Origin: Paenibacillus harenae
GTDB taxonomy: Bacteria; Bacillota; Bacilli; Paenibacillales; Paenibacillaceae
DNA length: 64,000 bases
NCBI RefSeq assembly: GCF_030812415.1
Contig: NZ_JAUSST010000008.1
Location: 279,550 to 343,549 of the forward strand
Direction of reading: 5' to 3'
Positions 1 to 8,068 of the stretch are shown piece by piece. How positions within the stretch are numbered: the first letter of the stretch is position 1; the number at the start of each line of letters is the position of its first letter. The translations under genes and the position numbers were made by a program. The notes beneath the pieces were generated by a model. It was not told where the DNA came from. It was given only the letters and a program-made list of their open reading frames with translations, and did not search any database.

Positions 1-585
1 AATAAGTACTTCGGCCATAATCTGTCGCTCGATGATGCCATGATCGATACGAGCTCCTTGGACCAACAGCAGATCAAAGCGGTGCTGGCCGATGCCACGA
101 GCGAAATGGACATGAAGCAAGGATTTCTGGTCGAGTATAAGGAGCAATTAATCAAGGTAGCCGGCGGCATCTACATGTCCACCATCATTAACAAGTACGA
201 TTCCGAGGATATGTACGGCGTCGTCATGAATGCGAAGGACGGCGAGGTCATCGGCCTATCGAAGGTGAACATAGAGAAACGAACGTCGTCGCCAACGGAG
301 AGTAAGAAATATAAGCTTACTGAAGTTGTTGGTCTTGCGGAGCAATTCATAGAGACTATGGGCGATTATGAACAGGACGCGCTAGAATGGGACGACAGCT
401 ACTACCTGAACGGCTATATGACGGAATTGTATTTTAAAAATAAAGAAACGGACGAGGTTGCGCTAAGCTTGCTGATTAACATAGGCTCGGGCGAAGTAGT
501 CGGGTTTTACAAAGATATTATGACCGTTCTGCAATTATGGATCGGCAAACGTATGTATAGCACATCCGTTCAAAAAAGAGACTGA
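1..585 (+). CDS. C-terminal part of an unidentified protein (5' end outside window)
   Basis: The reading frame is open from the first base, so the start lies to the left; 194 residues are visible and the ATG at 40 is probably internal. I do not recognise the family. The visible part is acidic and repeats one pattern twice, DGEVIGL near residue 80-90 and SGEVVGF near 165-170. That resembles the strand after the turn in PepSY-like domains, which would suggest an extracytoplasmic modulator, but this is a weak guess. The stop codon lies inside the left arm of a strong terminator. The next gene has its own start 126 bases further on. Confidence 0.6.
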   Translation, partial: NKYFGHNLSLDDAMIDTSSLDQQQIKAVLADATSEMDMKQGFLVEYKEQLIKVAGGIYMSTIINKYDSEDMYGVVMNAKDGEVIGLSKVNIEKRTSSPTESKKYKLTEVVGLAEQFIETMGDYEQDALEWDDSYYLNGYMTELYFKNKETDEVALSLLINIGSGEVVGFYKDIMTVLQLWIGKRMYSTSVQKRD

Positions 586-611
586 AGCCAGTCTCTTTTT
601 TTTGCGTTTTT
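577..611 (+). terminator. Rho-independent terminator
   Basis: Perfect 8-bp stem AGAGACTG / CAGTCTCT with a 4-base loop, followed by a long T run. The stop codon of the preceding gene (583-585) is within the stem. Confidence 0.9.
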
Positions 612-711
612 TTTTGATATTTTACAACTTCATTACAAGTCTATCGCAATTCTAATATGCCGCTCCGTTACACTAGCAGCAAGCCACCAACGAAGATAAG
701 GAGAAAAGGCA

Positions 712-1491
712 ATGACAAGAAACAGATGGACGACGCTCGTTAGCTTAACGGCCTTAGCGGCGATTGCGTTGTGCGTGACAACCGGATGTGACGGACAAGA
801 CGCGGAGGTCCAGGCGCAAGGCGCGAGCGGGATGAAAGCAGGAAGCTTGCCTCAGACGAAGACGCCGCAGAAAGAGACAATGGGCGATGGGATAGAAGCG
901 GACAAAGCGGCCGCCGATCGAACGATCGAGGCTTTGGTCAATCGAGAGCATCCTCTCGCAGAAACCGAGATACCGGAAGATTTGGTGAAAGTAGACGTGC
1001 CTACCGTGCTCGAGAATCCGGAAGTGAATCAACTGAGAGAAGAGCCGGCGACGGCGCTCAAGCTGTTGTTTGCCGGAGCGGGGGAGGAAGGGTTCAAGCT
1101 GTATGCCCGTTCAGGCTATCGATCCTTCAAGACGCAAGAAGCGCTCTTCGCGGGTTATGCCGAGAAGGCGGGAGAAGATGCGGCGAATCGCTATAGCGCA
1201 AGGGCGGGGCAAAGCGAGCATCAGACGGGACTTGCGGTGGACGTGACGAGCGAGAGCGTATCGCTCAAGCTCACGGAAGATTTCGGCGAGACGGAAGAAG
1301 GGATATGGTTAGCTGCCAATGCTCACAAATACGGGTTTATTATCAGATATCCGAAGGGCAAGGAAGACGTTACCGGGTACATTTATGAGCCATGGCATAT
1401 TCGTTATCTTGGGGTAGAGCTGGCAACCGATGTATTCAAGAGCGGATTGACTTACGAAGAATACGTGGAAGAGAAGGAGCAAAAGTCATGA
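712..1491 (+). CDS. VanY-type D-alanyl-D-alanine carboxypeptidase, lipoprotein
   Basis: Predicted zinc-dependent M15B peptidase that removes the terminal D-Ala from peptidoglycan stem peptides at the outer face of the membrane. 259 residues. The N terminus is a lipoprotein signal with a Cys at about residue 26 (TTGC), so it should be membrane-anchored. The catalytic signature is clear: SGYRSF near 135, SEHQTGLAVD near 167-176 (zinc-binding His and Asp) and PWHIRY near 228-233. A GGAG-containing site precedes ATG 712. The stop overlaps the start of the CapA-like gene (ATGA), so the two are translationally coupled, and the amidase after it completes a wall-related run. Confidence 0.9.
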   Translation: MTRNRWTTLVSLTALAAIALCVTTGCDGQDAEVQAQGASGMKAGSLPQTKTPQKETMGDGIEADKAAADRTIEALVNREHPLAETEIPEDLVKVDVPTVLENPEVNQLREEPATALKLLFAGAGEEGFKLYARSGYRSFKTQEALFAGYAEKAGEDAANRYSARAGQSEHQTGLAVDVTSESVSLKLTEDFGETEEGIWLAANAHKYGFIIRYPKGKEDVTGYIYEPWHIRYLGVELATDVFKSGLTYEEYVEEKEQKS

Positions 1492-2729
1492 GACGAAGAA
1501 CAGGAGGATGGAGGAAGAAGCTAGTGGCGGGATTGCTGGGTCTGGCGGTCATCGGCGCAGCGGTTGGCACGGCTTTATGGTTGCAGGGGAGCGGGAGCGG
1601 TGCTGCCGCAAATTCAGGCGGAAATCAGAAACCCCCGGCGGTATCCCTCATTGATCCGGAGCTAGAGCAATCCTACGTAACGATTCAGCTTGCGGCCGTC
1701 GGCGATATCATGTTCCATAACTCGCAGTTAGAGAGCGCTCGGAACGACTCCGGCAGCTATGATTTTAAACCGGTATTCGAAGAGGTGAAGCCGATCATAG
1801 GCGGAGCGGATGTCGCGATCGCGAACTTCGAGACGACAACGGCCGGCAAGGATAAGTATGCTTACTCCGGTTATCCGCGCTTTAATTCGCCCGATGAAGC
1901 GGTGGATGCGCTCCAAGCAGCGGGCTTCGATGTATTGACTACTGCTAACAACCATAGTCTGGATACGGGGAAAAGCGGGATCATTCGAACGCTGGACACG
2001 ATTCGGAATCGCGGAATAGACACCGTTGGCACATATGCGAACCAAACGGAATCGAGGGTGCTGATGAAGGAGGTCAAAGGCATTAGGCTTGCTTTTCTAT
2101 CCTATACGGAGCATGTCAATGGACTCGAAAGCATGCTTACGGCGGATGAACTGGATGCGATGATCAATGTGGCGGACGAGCAGAAGATGAAGGAGGACAT
2201 CGCTTACGCCAAGGCGCAGGGAGCCGATCTCGTCGTCGCTTCCGTCCACTGGGGCAACGAATACGAGCGCGAGCCGTCCAGCTCGCAGGAAGGGCTGGCG
2301 CGGATGCTGGCCGACTCCGGCGTGGATATCATCCTCGGCAGTCATCCCCATGTCATCCAACGGTCCGAGTGGCTGGATGCAAATGGCGAAGCGAAAGACA
2401 AAACGTTTGTCATTTATTCGATGGGCAATTTTATATCCAATCAACGGGCCGAAACGCTCGACAATGCGTATACGGAAGACGGCGTTATTGTTCGCTTCGA
2501 GATTCGCAAGGACATGGCGACGAACGAAACGACAATTAGCAAAGTCGATTATGTTCCGACATGGGTGTACAGAGACAAGGAGCCCGGCGGGCAGGCGTAC
2601 ACGTATAGGGTTCTGCCAGCGGAAGGCTACAAGGATAACAAGTCGGTTTCGGACGCTTTCAAAGCACGAATGGAACGCTCTTATAAAGATACGATGTCGC
2701 AGATGGATGTGAACGCAAATGCAAGTTAA
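1488..2729 (+). CDS. CapA-family metallophosphatase-like protein
   Basis: 413 residues from the ATG that overlaps the upstream stop; AAGGAG lies 9 bases before it, whereas an upstream in-frame start at 1392 has no such site. An N-terminal basic stretch and one membrane segment (about residues 14-32) give a type II anchor, with the catalytic domain outside. Motifs of the PGA_cap (CapA/YwtB) fold are present: AVGDIMFHN, ANFETTTAG, NNHSLDTG, SVHWGNEY and GSHPHVIQ. Members are linked to poly-gamma-glutamate capsule or to wall metabolism. No CapB/CapC ligase lies nearby, so a wall-associated phosphoesterase role is more likely here. It is sandwiched between two wall hydrolases. Confidence 0.85.
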   Translation: MRRRTGGWRKKLVAGLLGLAVIGAAVGTALWLQGSGSGAAANSGGNQKPPAVSLIDPELEQSYVTIQLAAVGDIMFHNSQLESARNDSGSYDFKPVFEEVKPIIGGADVAIANFETTTAGKDKYAYSGYPRFNSPDEAVDALQAAGFDVLTTANNHSLDTGKSGIIRTLDTIRNRGIDTVGTYANQTESRVLMKEVKGIRLAFLSYTEHVNGLESMLTADELDAMINVADEQKMKEDIAYAKAQGADLVVASVHWGNEYEREPSSSQEGLARMLADSGVDIILGSHPHVIQRSEWLDANGEAKDKTFVIYSMGNFISNQRAETLDNAYTEDGVIVRFEIRKDMATNETTISKVDYVPTWVYRDKEPGGQAYTYRVLPAEGYKDNKSVSDAFKARMERSYKDTMSQMDVNANAS

Positions 2730-3528
2730 TTCAAGGCCTTTTGGGAGTGCGGATAGGAGAGTAACAGGACGGAAACGCAGACGATTGCGGCTTCGGGGTC
2801 TCCTGCTTTTGACGGGTATTATAGCCTTGGCTATTATTCTCTGGCCGCCTTATGATCAGCAGCCGCCCGTTCATACGTATGGCGATACGGCTCTATCGGG
2901 AGCTGCGGATGCAGAGGGGAACGGGAGCGCAGGCGAAGCTTCGGACAATGGGTTGCCGGGCTACACGATCCTGATTGACGCCGGTCACGGCGGGAAAGAT
3001 CCGGGAGCTGGCGGAGCGAGCGGCGAAGAGGAGAAGGACTTTACGCTGTCCCTGGCACGGAAGGTGTACGCGCTGCTTGAACAGGATCCGCTGTACAATC
3101 CGTATATGACGCGCACGGACGATACGTTCATCGAATTGGAGGAACGCTCCGGATACTCGAATGAGTTAGGCGCAGATGCTTTTCTGTCGATTCACGGCAA
3201 TACGTTTCAGGATTCGAGCGTCTCGGGGACGGAGACGTACTACGATGCAGCAAGCAGCTTTCCGCTTGCGAACAGCATTCATCGTAAACTTGCCGGGGCA
3301 ACCGGCTTCCCCGATCGGGGAGTCAAGCAGGAACAATGGAAGGTGCTTGAGGGAAACGAGAGTCCGGCGATCCTTATGGAGCTTGGCTTTATGACCAATC
3401 CGGAGGAAGAAGCTCGAATGCTGGATGAAGCTTGGCAAGACCGCGTCGCTGGGGCGATCGTGGAGGGGTTGAAGGAGTACTTTTCCGAAAATAATAGGGG
3501 TGACGGTCTCAGCGACGAGATACCTTGA
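2719..3528 (+). CDS. N-acetylmuramoyl-L-alanine amidase (Amidase_3, CwlD-like)
   Basis: Cleaves the amide bond between MurNAc and L-Ala in peptidoglycan. 269 residues: a very basic N terminus, one membrane segment (about 27-43), a short linker, then an Amidase_3 domain. Zinc and catalytic motifs are visible: IDAGHGGKDPG near 90-100, SIHGN near 157-161 and ILMELGFMTN near 218-227. Size and layout match the sporulation amidase CwlD, which makes muramic lactam in spore cortex, but wider Amidase_3 members share this layout. It overlaps the CapA-like gene by 11 bases and has only a weak ribosome site, suggesting coupled translation. Confidence 0.88.
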   Translation: MQVNSRPFGSADRRVTGRKRRRLRLRGLLLLTGIIALAIILWPPYDQQPPVHTYGDTALSGAADAEGNGSAGEASDNGLPGYTILIDAGHGGKDPGAGGASGEEEKDFTLSLARKVYALLEQDPLYNPYMTRTDDTFIELEERSGYSNELGADAFLSIHGNTFQDSSVSGTETYYDAASSFPLANSIHRKLAGATGFPDRGVKQEQWKVLEGNESPAILMELGFMTNPEEEARMLDEAWQDRVAGAIVEGLKEYFSENNRGDGLSDEIP

Positions 3529-3582
3529 AAATGAATGACAAGGGTTCGACAATCGTTATTATAGGATTTCTTAAATACAAGA

Positions 3583-3626
3583 AAAACGGCTTCGCGCTTT
3601 GAGTGCGAGGCCGTTTGTTTTTTTAA
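3583..3626. terminator. Bidirectional terminator
   Basis: Stem AAACGGCTTCGC / GCGAGGCCGTTT with one G-U pair, T run on the plus side and A-rich flank for the minus side. It separates the amidase gene from the convergent reductase gene. Confidence 0.85.
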
Positions 3627-3639
3627 AAAAAGGTCATTA

Positions 3640-4689
3640 TTAATGCTCGTCATCTTCAACCAGAACGCCAAGCTGGCGGTTCTTCTCCTTGAACTTCGCA
3701 TTGTGCGAGGAGACGTAAGCGACTTTATCGGCTTGCGGGTCGATATAAACTTTGGCGCTGTTGAGTGCGTTGACGGCATCGGTGAACGTGCCGGCGATCA
3801 GATGAACTTTGCTGTCGTGTTTGACGAAGTCGCCCGCTGCGAAGACGCCGGGTATGTTCGTTTCCATGCGGTTCGACACGTTAACGTTCCAGTCGCCCAT
3901 ATCGAGACCCCATTCTTTAATGGGGCCAAAATTGTACCGCAGTCCGTGGTTGACGATAACCGCATCGACATCAAGACGTTGCTGCTGGCCTGTCTCCACA
4001 TGACTGATAACGACCTGGTTGATGTCTTTGCCATTGGAGCTTTGCAAGGAATCAACCGCATAAGGCGTAAGGACGTTGGCGGATGAAGACTTCATCTGCC
4101 TTACGTTGCGCTCATGCCCGCCGAACTTATCTCTGCGATGCACGACAGTTAAGCTTGCTGCGATCGGCTCGATAGCGTTCGCCCAGTCTACCGCGGAGTC
4201 GCCGCCGCCGGAGATGAGCACCCGCTTGCCGCGGAAAATCTCCAACTCCTGCACCGTATAATGCAGATTGCTTACTTCAAAGCGGTCAGCGCCTTCAATC
4301 TCCAACTTGGCCATCTGAAGGATACCGTAGCCGATAGCGAGAATAACGGTCTTCGTCCAATGGCGCTCCCCAGTCCCCGATATCAAAACGATCGTTCCGT
4401 CCGCCTGGCGTTCGAAGGAGGTAATAGGTTGACCGAGCACAATGGTCGGGTCGAATGTTTTGGCTTGTTGGACGAGCTGCTCGATAAGCTTCTCGCCGAG
4501 GGTAGGCGTCATGCCGCCGACGTCCCAGATCATTTTCTCCGGATAGATCAGGATTCTGCCGCCAAGCTCCTCTCGGGCCTCGATCAATTTCGTCTTCAAA
4601 TCGCGCATCCCGCTATAGAAAGCGGTATACAGGCCGGCCGGCCCGCCGCCAATAATCGTAACATCGAATAGCTCCAATTGTTCACTCAT
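3640..4689 (-). CDS. Ferredoxin/flavodoxin-NADP+ reductase, thioredoxin-reductase-like (type 2 FNR)
   Basis: FAD- and NADPH-binding enzyme that passes electrons between NADPH and ferredoxin or flavodoxin. 349 residues with two Rossmann motifs: GGGPAGLYTAFYSG near residue 14 (FAD) and ISGGGDSAVDWA near 160 (NADPH). The later GVFAAGD is the second FAD signature. The CxxC redox pair of thioredoxin reductase is missing, as expected for YumC/YcgT-type FNR. GAGGG lies 8 bases before the ATG. The promoter carries a Fur box in its spacer, so the gene should be induced in iron starvation and may supply electrons for iron release or flavodoxin reduction. Confidence 0.92.
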   Translation of the reverse strand: MSEQLELFDVTIIGGGPAGLYTAFYSGMRDLKTKLIEAREELGGRILIYPEKMIWDVGGMTPTLGEKLIEQLVQQAKTFDPTIVLGQPITSFERQADGTIVLISGTGERHWTKTVILAIGYGILQMAKLEIEGADRFEVSNLHYTVQELEIFRGKRVLISGGGDSAVDWANAIEPIAASLTVVHRRDKFGGHERNVRQMKSSSANVLTPYAVDSLQSSNGKDINQVVISHVETGQQQRLDVDAVIVNHGLRYNFGPIKEWGLDMGDWNVNVSNRMETNIPGVFAAGDFVKHDSKVHLIAGTFTDAVNALNSAKVYIDPQADKVAYVSSHNAKFKEKNRQLGVLVEDDEH

Positions 4690-4754
4690 TCGTAAGTCCC
4701 TCTTCCTGTATATAATTCGCCTAGGCGACTGAAAGGCAGTAAGCAGCTATTTCC

Positions 4755-4783
4755 ATTATATTGATAACGATTATCATCGTCAA
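4755..4783 (-). promoter_or_regulatory. SigA promoter with Fur box in the spacer (FNR gene)
   Basis: Reading the minus strand, TTGACG and TATAAT are separated by exactly 17 bases. The spacer is occupied by a near-consensus Fur box (plus strand GATAACGATTATCATCGTC, 4763-4781). Fur-iron bound there would block RNA polymerase. The rest of the 369-base gap to 5058 contains only a possible 15-codon ORF and nothing else I can identify. Confidence 0.85.
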
Positions 4784-4879
4784 CTATGAGCGGTTATTCG
4801 TCGCTAAATTGGCACATATTGAAGCTGGAAGCGGGGCGTATTATAATAAATAATGATTGACCAAAGGAGGTCGGTAGAG

Positions 4880-4927
4880 ATGGCAAAACACTTTGCCGGA
4901 AAAAGTAGCGACTCATGCAAAGCCTGA
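4880..4927 (+). CDS. Possible 15-codon micro-ORF or gene remnant
   Basis: An excellent ribosome binding site (AAAGGAGG) stands 9 bases before an ATG that opens only 15 codons (peptide MAKHFAGKSSDSCKA) before TGA. No known family. It may be a real micropeptide, a leader, or the stump of a deleted gene. No promoter or terminator is obvious beside it. Confidence 0.25.
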   Translation: MAKHFAGKSSDSCKA

Positions 4928-5058
4928 CTTAGGGGCGATACTTTGTATGGGGTGATTCGCTAGCGTTTGAACAGATCGCCCGAGATTGCTTATATCGTTT
5001 CTAATAATGGGCTTTGCACCTTATTTGCTATCCAATCATAATAAGGGGCTGAGAAGCA

Positions 5059-5724
5059 ATGACAACACCATTCATTAGAAACCATCAATATAACTTGATT
5101 AAGAAGCTGGTAGGCCAGCTTCAGCATGCCTGCACTACCATCGCCGACCGGAAAGTTATTGAAGCGGTCAGACAAGGCACGCTTATGAAAATAAGCGAGG
5201 CGTTTCCGGAGGCGACGGAACAACAGCGGCAAATGCTGGAGAGCGTGTCGGCGATGCAGAGAACGGAGCAATTCCAGTCTTATTTGCACGAGCTTGAGGC
5301 TTATGTAGAGAGCTTCTCGCAAGTAACGGATCAGCAAATGAAGAAGCTGTATCCGAAGGTGAAGAAGCTGAAGGCGCCTGATCTGGCTGCCATCGATCGC
5401 CGCCGTATGACGTATCTTGGCTGGACGGATATTGCCTCGAATCGTATGTACCTTGTATCTGAGCTGGATGGCAAGCTTGTTGGCGTCGAAGGGAGATTCA
5501 CGCCGACGAACAAGAAGAGCGTATGCTTCCTATGCAATCGGCATGAGGAAGTGGCGTTATTCACGGCCGTAACGAAGTCGAAGCCGGCTAACGCTCCGGC
5601 AGACTACTATAAGGCGATTGGCAACTATTTATGCGCGAGCAGCGAGGCATGCAACAGGAGCATAACGGATACTGCGGCGCTGGAGAAATTTGTCCGAGGC
5701 GTAGTAGGCGAAGATAGATCGTAA
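5059..5724 (+). CDS. EF-G-binding protein of the FusB/Fbp family
   Basis: Cytoplasmic protein expected to bind domain 4 of elongation factor G and help release EF-G from the ribosome; homologues such as FusB give fusidic acid resistance. 221 residues, the usual length. An N-terminal helical bundle (about 1-130) is followed by the treble-clef zinc finger: CFLC near residue 154-157 and CASSEAC near 193-199, four cysteines in the family order. A purine-rich site stands before ATG 5059. It is a single gene between two terminator-like hairpins and no mobile element is visible beside it, so it is probably a housekeeping member rather than an acquired resistance gene. Confidence 0.88.
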   Translation: MTTPFIRNHQYNLIKKLVGQLQHACTTIADRKVIEAVRQGTLMKISEAFPEATEQQRQMLESVSAMQRTEQFQSYLHELEAYVESFSQVTDQQMKKLYPKVKKLKAPDLAAIDRRRMTYLGWTDIASNRMYLVSELDGKLVGVEGRFTPTNKKSVCFLCNRHEEVALFTAVTKSKPANAPADYYKAIGNYLCASSEACNRSITDTAALEKFVRGVVGEDRS

Positions 5725-5738
5725 CATGCTCCAACACG

Positions 5739-5778
5739 AAAAAAGCTGATGTGGATGCTCATCCATGTCAGCTTTTTG
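5739..5778 (+). terminator. Strong terminator
   Basis: Long stem of about 16-18 bp (AAAAAGCTGATGTGGATG paired with its partner ending GTCAGCTTTTT, two G-U pairs) ending in a T run. It closes the EF-G-binding gene. The A/T-rich stretch to 5994 holds the promoter region of the next gene, with no other feature seen. Confidence 0.85.
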
Positions 5779-5994
5779 TTCAAAGGAGCGATCCGATTCC
5801 CTGTCGGCAAGCGTTGCTTCACGATTCCGAGTCGCCGAAAACGACCAAAAAGGAGCAGAAAAAGGCGGAAAATAATAATTAAATATTTTAATTCTGTGAA
5901 AACCCTAATCCTACGGGCCATGTAAGCGTGCTATAATCTTGCGAGTAGACGTAAGTCGGAATACGACCTAAATCTTATTATGCAGGAGGTACTC

Positions 5995-6990
5995 ATGGTC
6001 AAAGAAGGAAAGCCGATAAGCAGGCTGACGGTCGTCATGGTGTTGACGATGCTGCTGCTCTGTATCGGGCCGCTATCCTCTGTATCCGCGCAAGCTGGTA
6101 CGGTTGTGGAAGGCGTAACGATTAAGCTGGATGGCGAGATTATGAAGTTGACCGATCCGGTTCGAATGCAGGATGGAAGGCTTTATGTTCCTGTATCCCG
6201 TGTAGCTGGCTTGCTAGGCGCGAGTGTAAGCTGGGACAATGACAACGAGGAAGCAACGATACATACAGTATTGAAGGACAAAATCGTATTCGGCATAGGC
6301 GTACCTGTCGTTTATTTCAATGGCGGCCGCTACTTGATGGATGCCGCTCCGTTCATGGCGGAAGGCAGAATTTACGTTCCGCTGCGCCATGCTGCCGAGT
6401 TGATGCACGCTAAGGTGAACTGGAATGCGGAAGAATCTATTCTGGACTTGGTTACGGTTCAGCCGGCCATCACGACGGAAGAGTACGGACTTGATGAGAT
6501 TAGCAAGGAAATCGGCGGCACCAATGCGGAGCTGTTGAAGCGCAATGGGCTGGATGCCAAAGCCGCTCTTCAGGCGGGAACGAAGCTGAAGGTGGTCGTG
6601 CCTTCGGTTCTGGATACTCCCGCTAAGCCGTATACGGAAGCGGACTTGATGCTGCTGGCCAAGATTACGATGGTTGAAGCAGGCTATGAGCCTTATGAAG
6701 GTCAGCTTGGCATCGCCAACATTATTTTGAACCGAGTCAAGGACAGCCGGTTCCCGGACACGATTAAGGGCGTTATCTATTCCGGCAAGCAATTCCCGCC
6801 GGCGCACAATGGCCTGCTTGACAAGAGCAAGCCTAATGCAAGCTCGTTGCGTGCAGCGAAGGACGCCTTGAACGGGAAGAACAACATTAAGAATGCGGTA
6901 TACTTCTTTAATCCGAAGGTTTCCAAGGGCGAGTTCTGGTCCAGTCTCGACGTTGTCGTAACGATTGCGCACCATAGCTTCGCGAAATAA
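5995..6990 (+). CDS. Secreted cell-wall hydrolase: copper-amine-oxidase-N domain plus SleB-like Hydrolase_2
   Basis: 331 residues. I choose ATG 5995 because GGAGG (5984-5988) precedes it by 6 bases; an ATG at 5980 lies upstream of that site. A signal peptide covers about residues 1-32 (ends VSAQA). Residues about 40-155 form the beta-rich Cu_amine_oxidN1 domain (DGRLYVPVSRVAGLLG, EGRIYVPLRHAAELM), a wall-binding module common in Paenibacillus. A linker leads to a Hydrolase_2 (SleB/CwlJ) domain from about residue 215 (LLAKITMVEAGYEPYEGQ, ANIILNRVKDSRFP) whose conserved Glu after MV is the expected catalytic acid. SleB relatives are cortex-lytic lytic transglycosylases; this one may act in germination or vegetative wall turnover. 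Confidence 0.85.
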   Translation: MVKEGKPISRLTVVMVLTMLLLCIGPLSSVSAQAGTVVEGVTIKLDGEIMKLTDPVRMQDGRLYVPVSRVAGLLGASVSWDNDNEEATIHTVLKDKIVFGIGVPVVYFNGGRYLMDAAPFMAEGRIYVPLRHAAELMHAKVNWNAEESILDLVTVQPAITTEEYGLDEISKEIGGTNAELLKRNGLDAKAALQAGTKLKVVVPSVLDTPAKPYTEADLMLLAKITMVEAGYEPYEGQLGIANIILNRVKDSRFPDTIKGVIYSGKQFPPAHNGLLDKSKPNASSLRAAKDALNGKNNIKNAVYFFNPKVSKGEFWSSLDVVVTIAHHSFAK

Positions 6991-7002
6991 TACGGATGAA
7001 GG

Positions 7003-7042
7003 AAAGCCCGTTATGACGAGTGAGTCATGGCGGGCTTTTTTC
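7003..7042 (+). terminator. Terminator
   Basis: Stem AAAGCCCGTTATGAC / GTCATGGCGGGCTTT (two G-U pairs) with a 6-base loop and T run. Confidence 0.88.
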
Positions 7043-7067
7043 GTATGTAGAAGAGTCGCTACCGACG

Positions 7068-7115
7068 TTGAGTCATACACCGTTCTACAGTAAAATGAAT
7101 CATAATCATTCATGA
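7068..7115 (+). promoter_or_regulatory. SigA promoter with Fur-like palindrome (AraC-type regulator)
   Basis: TTGAGT (7068) and TAAAAT (7091) are 17 bases apart. Just after, GAATCATAATCATTC (7097-7111) is a 7-1-7 palindrome resembling a Fur box but with several departures from consensus. Position over the start site and the iron-uptake gene downstream support Fur control; the match alone is modest. Confidence 0.55.
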
Positions 7116-7132
7116 TGCGGGAGGGCGCTTGT

Positions 7133-7963
7133 ATGGACAGCAAATACGAAGATCTGGCCGCTTATTTCGTGCAGACGCCAATTGATCTGTTCGGTGTATA
7201 CCGGACGATGCTGGGCGAAGGACCTCACAGGGGCCATAAGCACGAGCCTACGAAGAAATGCGCTCTTCTTGTCGCGCTTCGCGGCGAGGCGGAGTTCGCT
7301 TATGACGGCATAAGCTATATGCTTCATCCGGGCAAAGCGTTCTTGGGCGGGTATAATCGGCGTATGGAGATTATCGTGCATTCGCAGGAGTTCGAATATT
7401 TTCTCGTCCATTATATGCCAGCCGCTCCGGGACATGCCGTCCCAGCTTTGATGTTCGAGGTGAACGAGCTTCATATCGAGATGGATGCTGCGCTGTTGCA
7501 GATGATTGAGCAGCTGCGGAAGCTATCTACGGGGCTTGGCAATATCGAGCTGCTGGAGAAGAAGACGCTCTTCTATCGGTTGGTCAACAAAGCGCTTCTG
7601 TTCGAGCGATACCAGCAAAACAGCGACAGCCAGCCGATGATGGAAGGTACGATCGAATATATCCGCCGTCATTATATGGAACCGATCACGTTAGAGAGTC
7701 TGGCGGGCCAGCAAGGACTTAAGGCCAAATACTTCTCGTACCTGTTTCGCAAATACACGGGCATTGGCCCGATCGATTATTTAATCAAGTACCGGATGAA
7801 TGTTGCCCACGAGCTTCTGATGAATGAGCCGTTCTCTGTGCGCGATATAGCACGAAGCGTTGGTTATGCCGATGCCTATTACTTTAGCAGATTGTTCAAG
7901 AAGCATTACGGTCTTTCTCCGACGGAGGTAAAACGTCAAGAGAGCAGAAATAATCCATCCTAG
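7133..7963 (+). CDS. AraC-family regulator with N-terminal cupin domain (Btr-like)
   Basis: 276 residues from ATG 7133, which has GGAGG 8 bases before it; the in-frame ATG at 7112 lies upstream of that site. The N-terminal half (about 25-140) is a cupin-like sensing fold. The C-terminal 100 residues hold two helix-turn-helix motifs: LESLAGQQGLKAKYFSYLFRK near 190 and VRDIARSVGYADAYYFSRLF near 240, followed by the family signature KKHYGLSPTEVK. It stands 105 bases before a siderophore-binding lipoprotein gene on the same strand. By analogy with Btr of Bacillus subtilis it probably activates that gene when it senses a siderophore, but here the sensor is a cupin rather than a fused binding protein. 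Confidence 0.85.
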   Translation: MDSKYEDLAAYFVQTPIDLFGVYRTMLGEGPHRGHKHEPTKKCALLVALRGEAEFAYDGISYMLHPGKAFLGGYNRRMEIIVHSQEFEYFLVHYMPAAPGHAVPALMFEVNELHIEMDAALLQMIEQLRKLSTGLGNIELLEKKTLFYRLVNKALLFERYQQNSDSQPMMEGTIEYIRRHYMEPITLESLAGQQGLKAKYFSYLFRKYTGIGPIDYLIKYRMNVAHELLMNEPFSVRDIARSVGYADAYYFSRLFKKHYGLSPTEVKRQESRNNPS

Positions 7964-7981
7964 GTTCGGGAAATCGTCTAT

Positions 7982-8035
7982 TTGAAAAGCGATACCGGGA
8001 TGATATTATTAACGATGATAATGAGAATCGCTATC
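7982..8035 (+). promoter_or_regulatory. Promoter with Fur box (siderophore-binding protein)
   Basis: TTGAAA (7982) and TATTAT (8004) are 16 bases apart. A strong Fur box, GATAATGAGAATCGCTATC (8017-8035), covers the expected transcription start, so iron repression is likely. The region upstream may also bind the AraC protein encoded next to it. Confidence 0.8.
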
Positions 8036-8068
8036 AACGATAGATGAGATCCGAAAGGGAGATTGAAA

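Noticed and set aside
1392..1487. Upstream extension of the CapA-like gene to 1392
   Set aside because: No ribosome site and it would overlap the end of the VanY gene in another frame; the ATG at 1488 has AAGGAG and stop-start overlap.
5059..5724. Acquired fusidic acid resistance gene
   Set aside because: Family match is firm, but no mobile element or other resistance gene is nearby, and housekeeping Fbp proteins look the same; resistance cannot be claimed.
6214..7143. 309-codon minus-strand frame opposite the wall hydrolase and promoter region
   Set aside because: Overlaps the well-supported plus-strand hydrolase and terminator, and has no recognisable domain.
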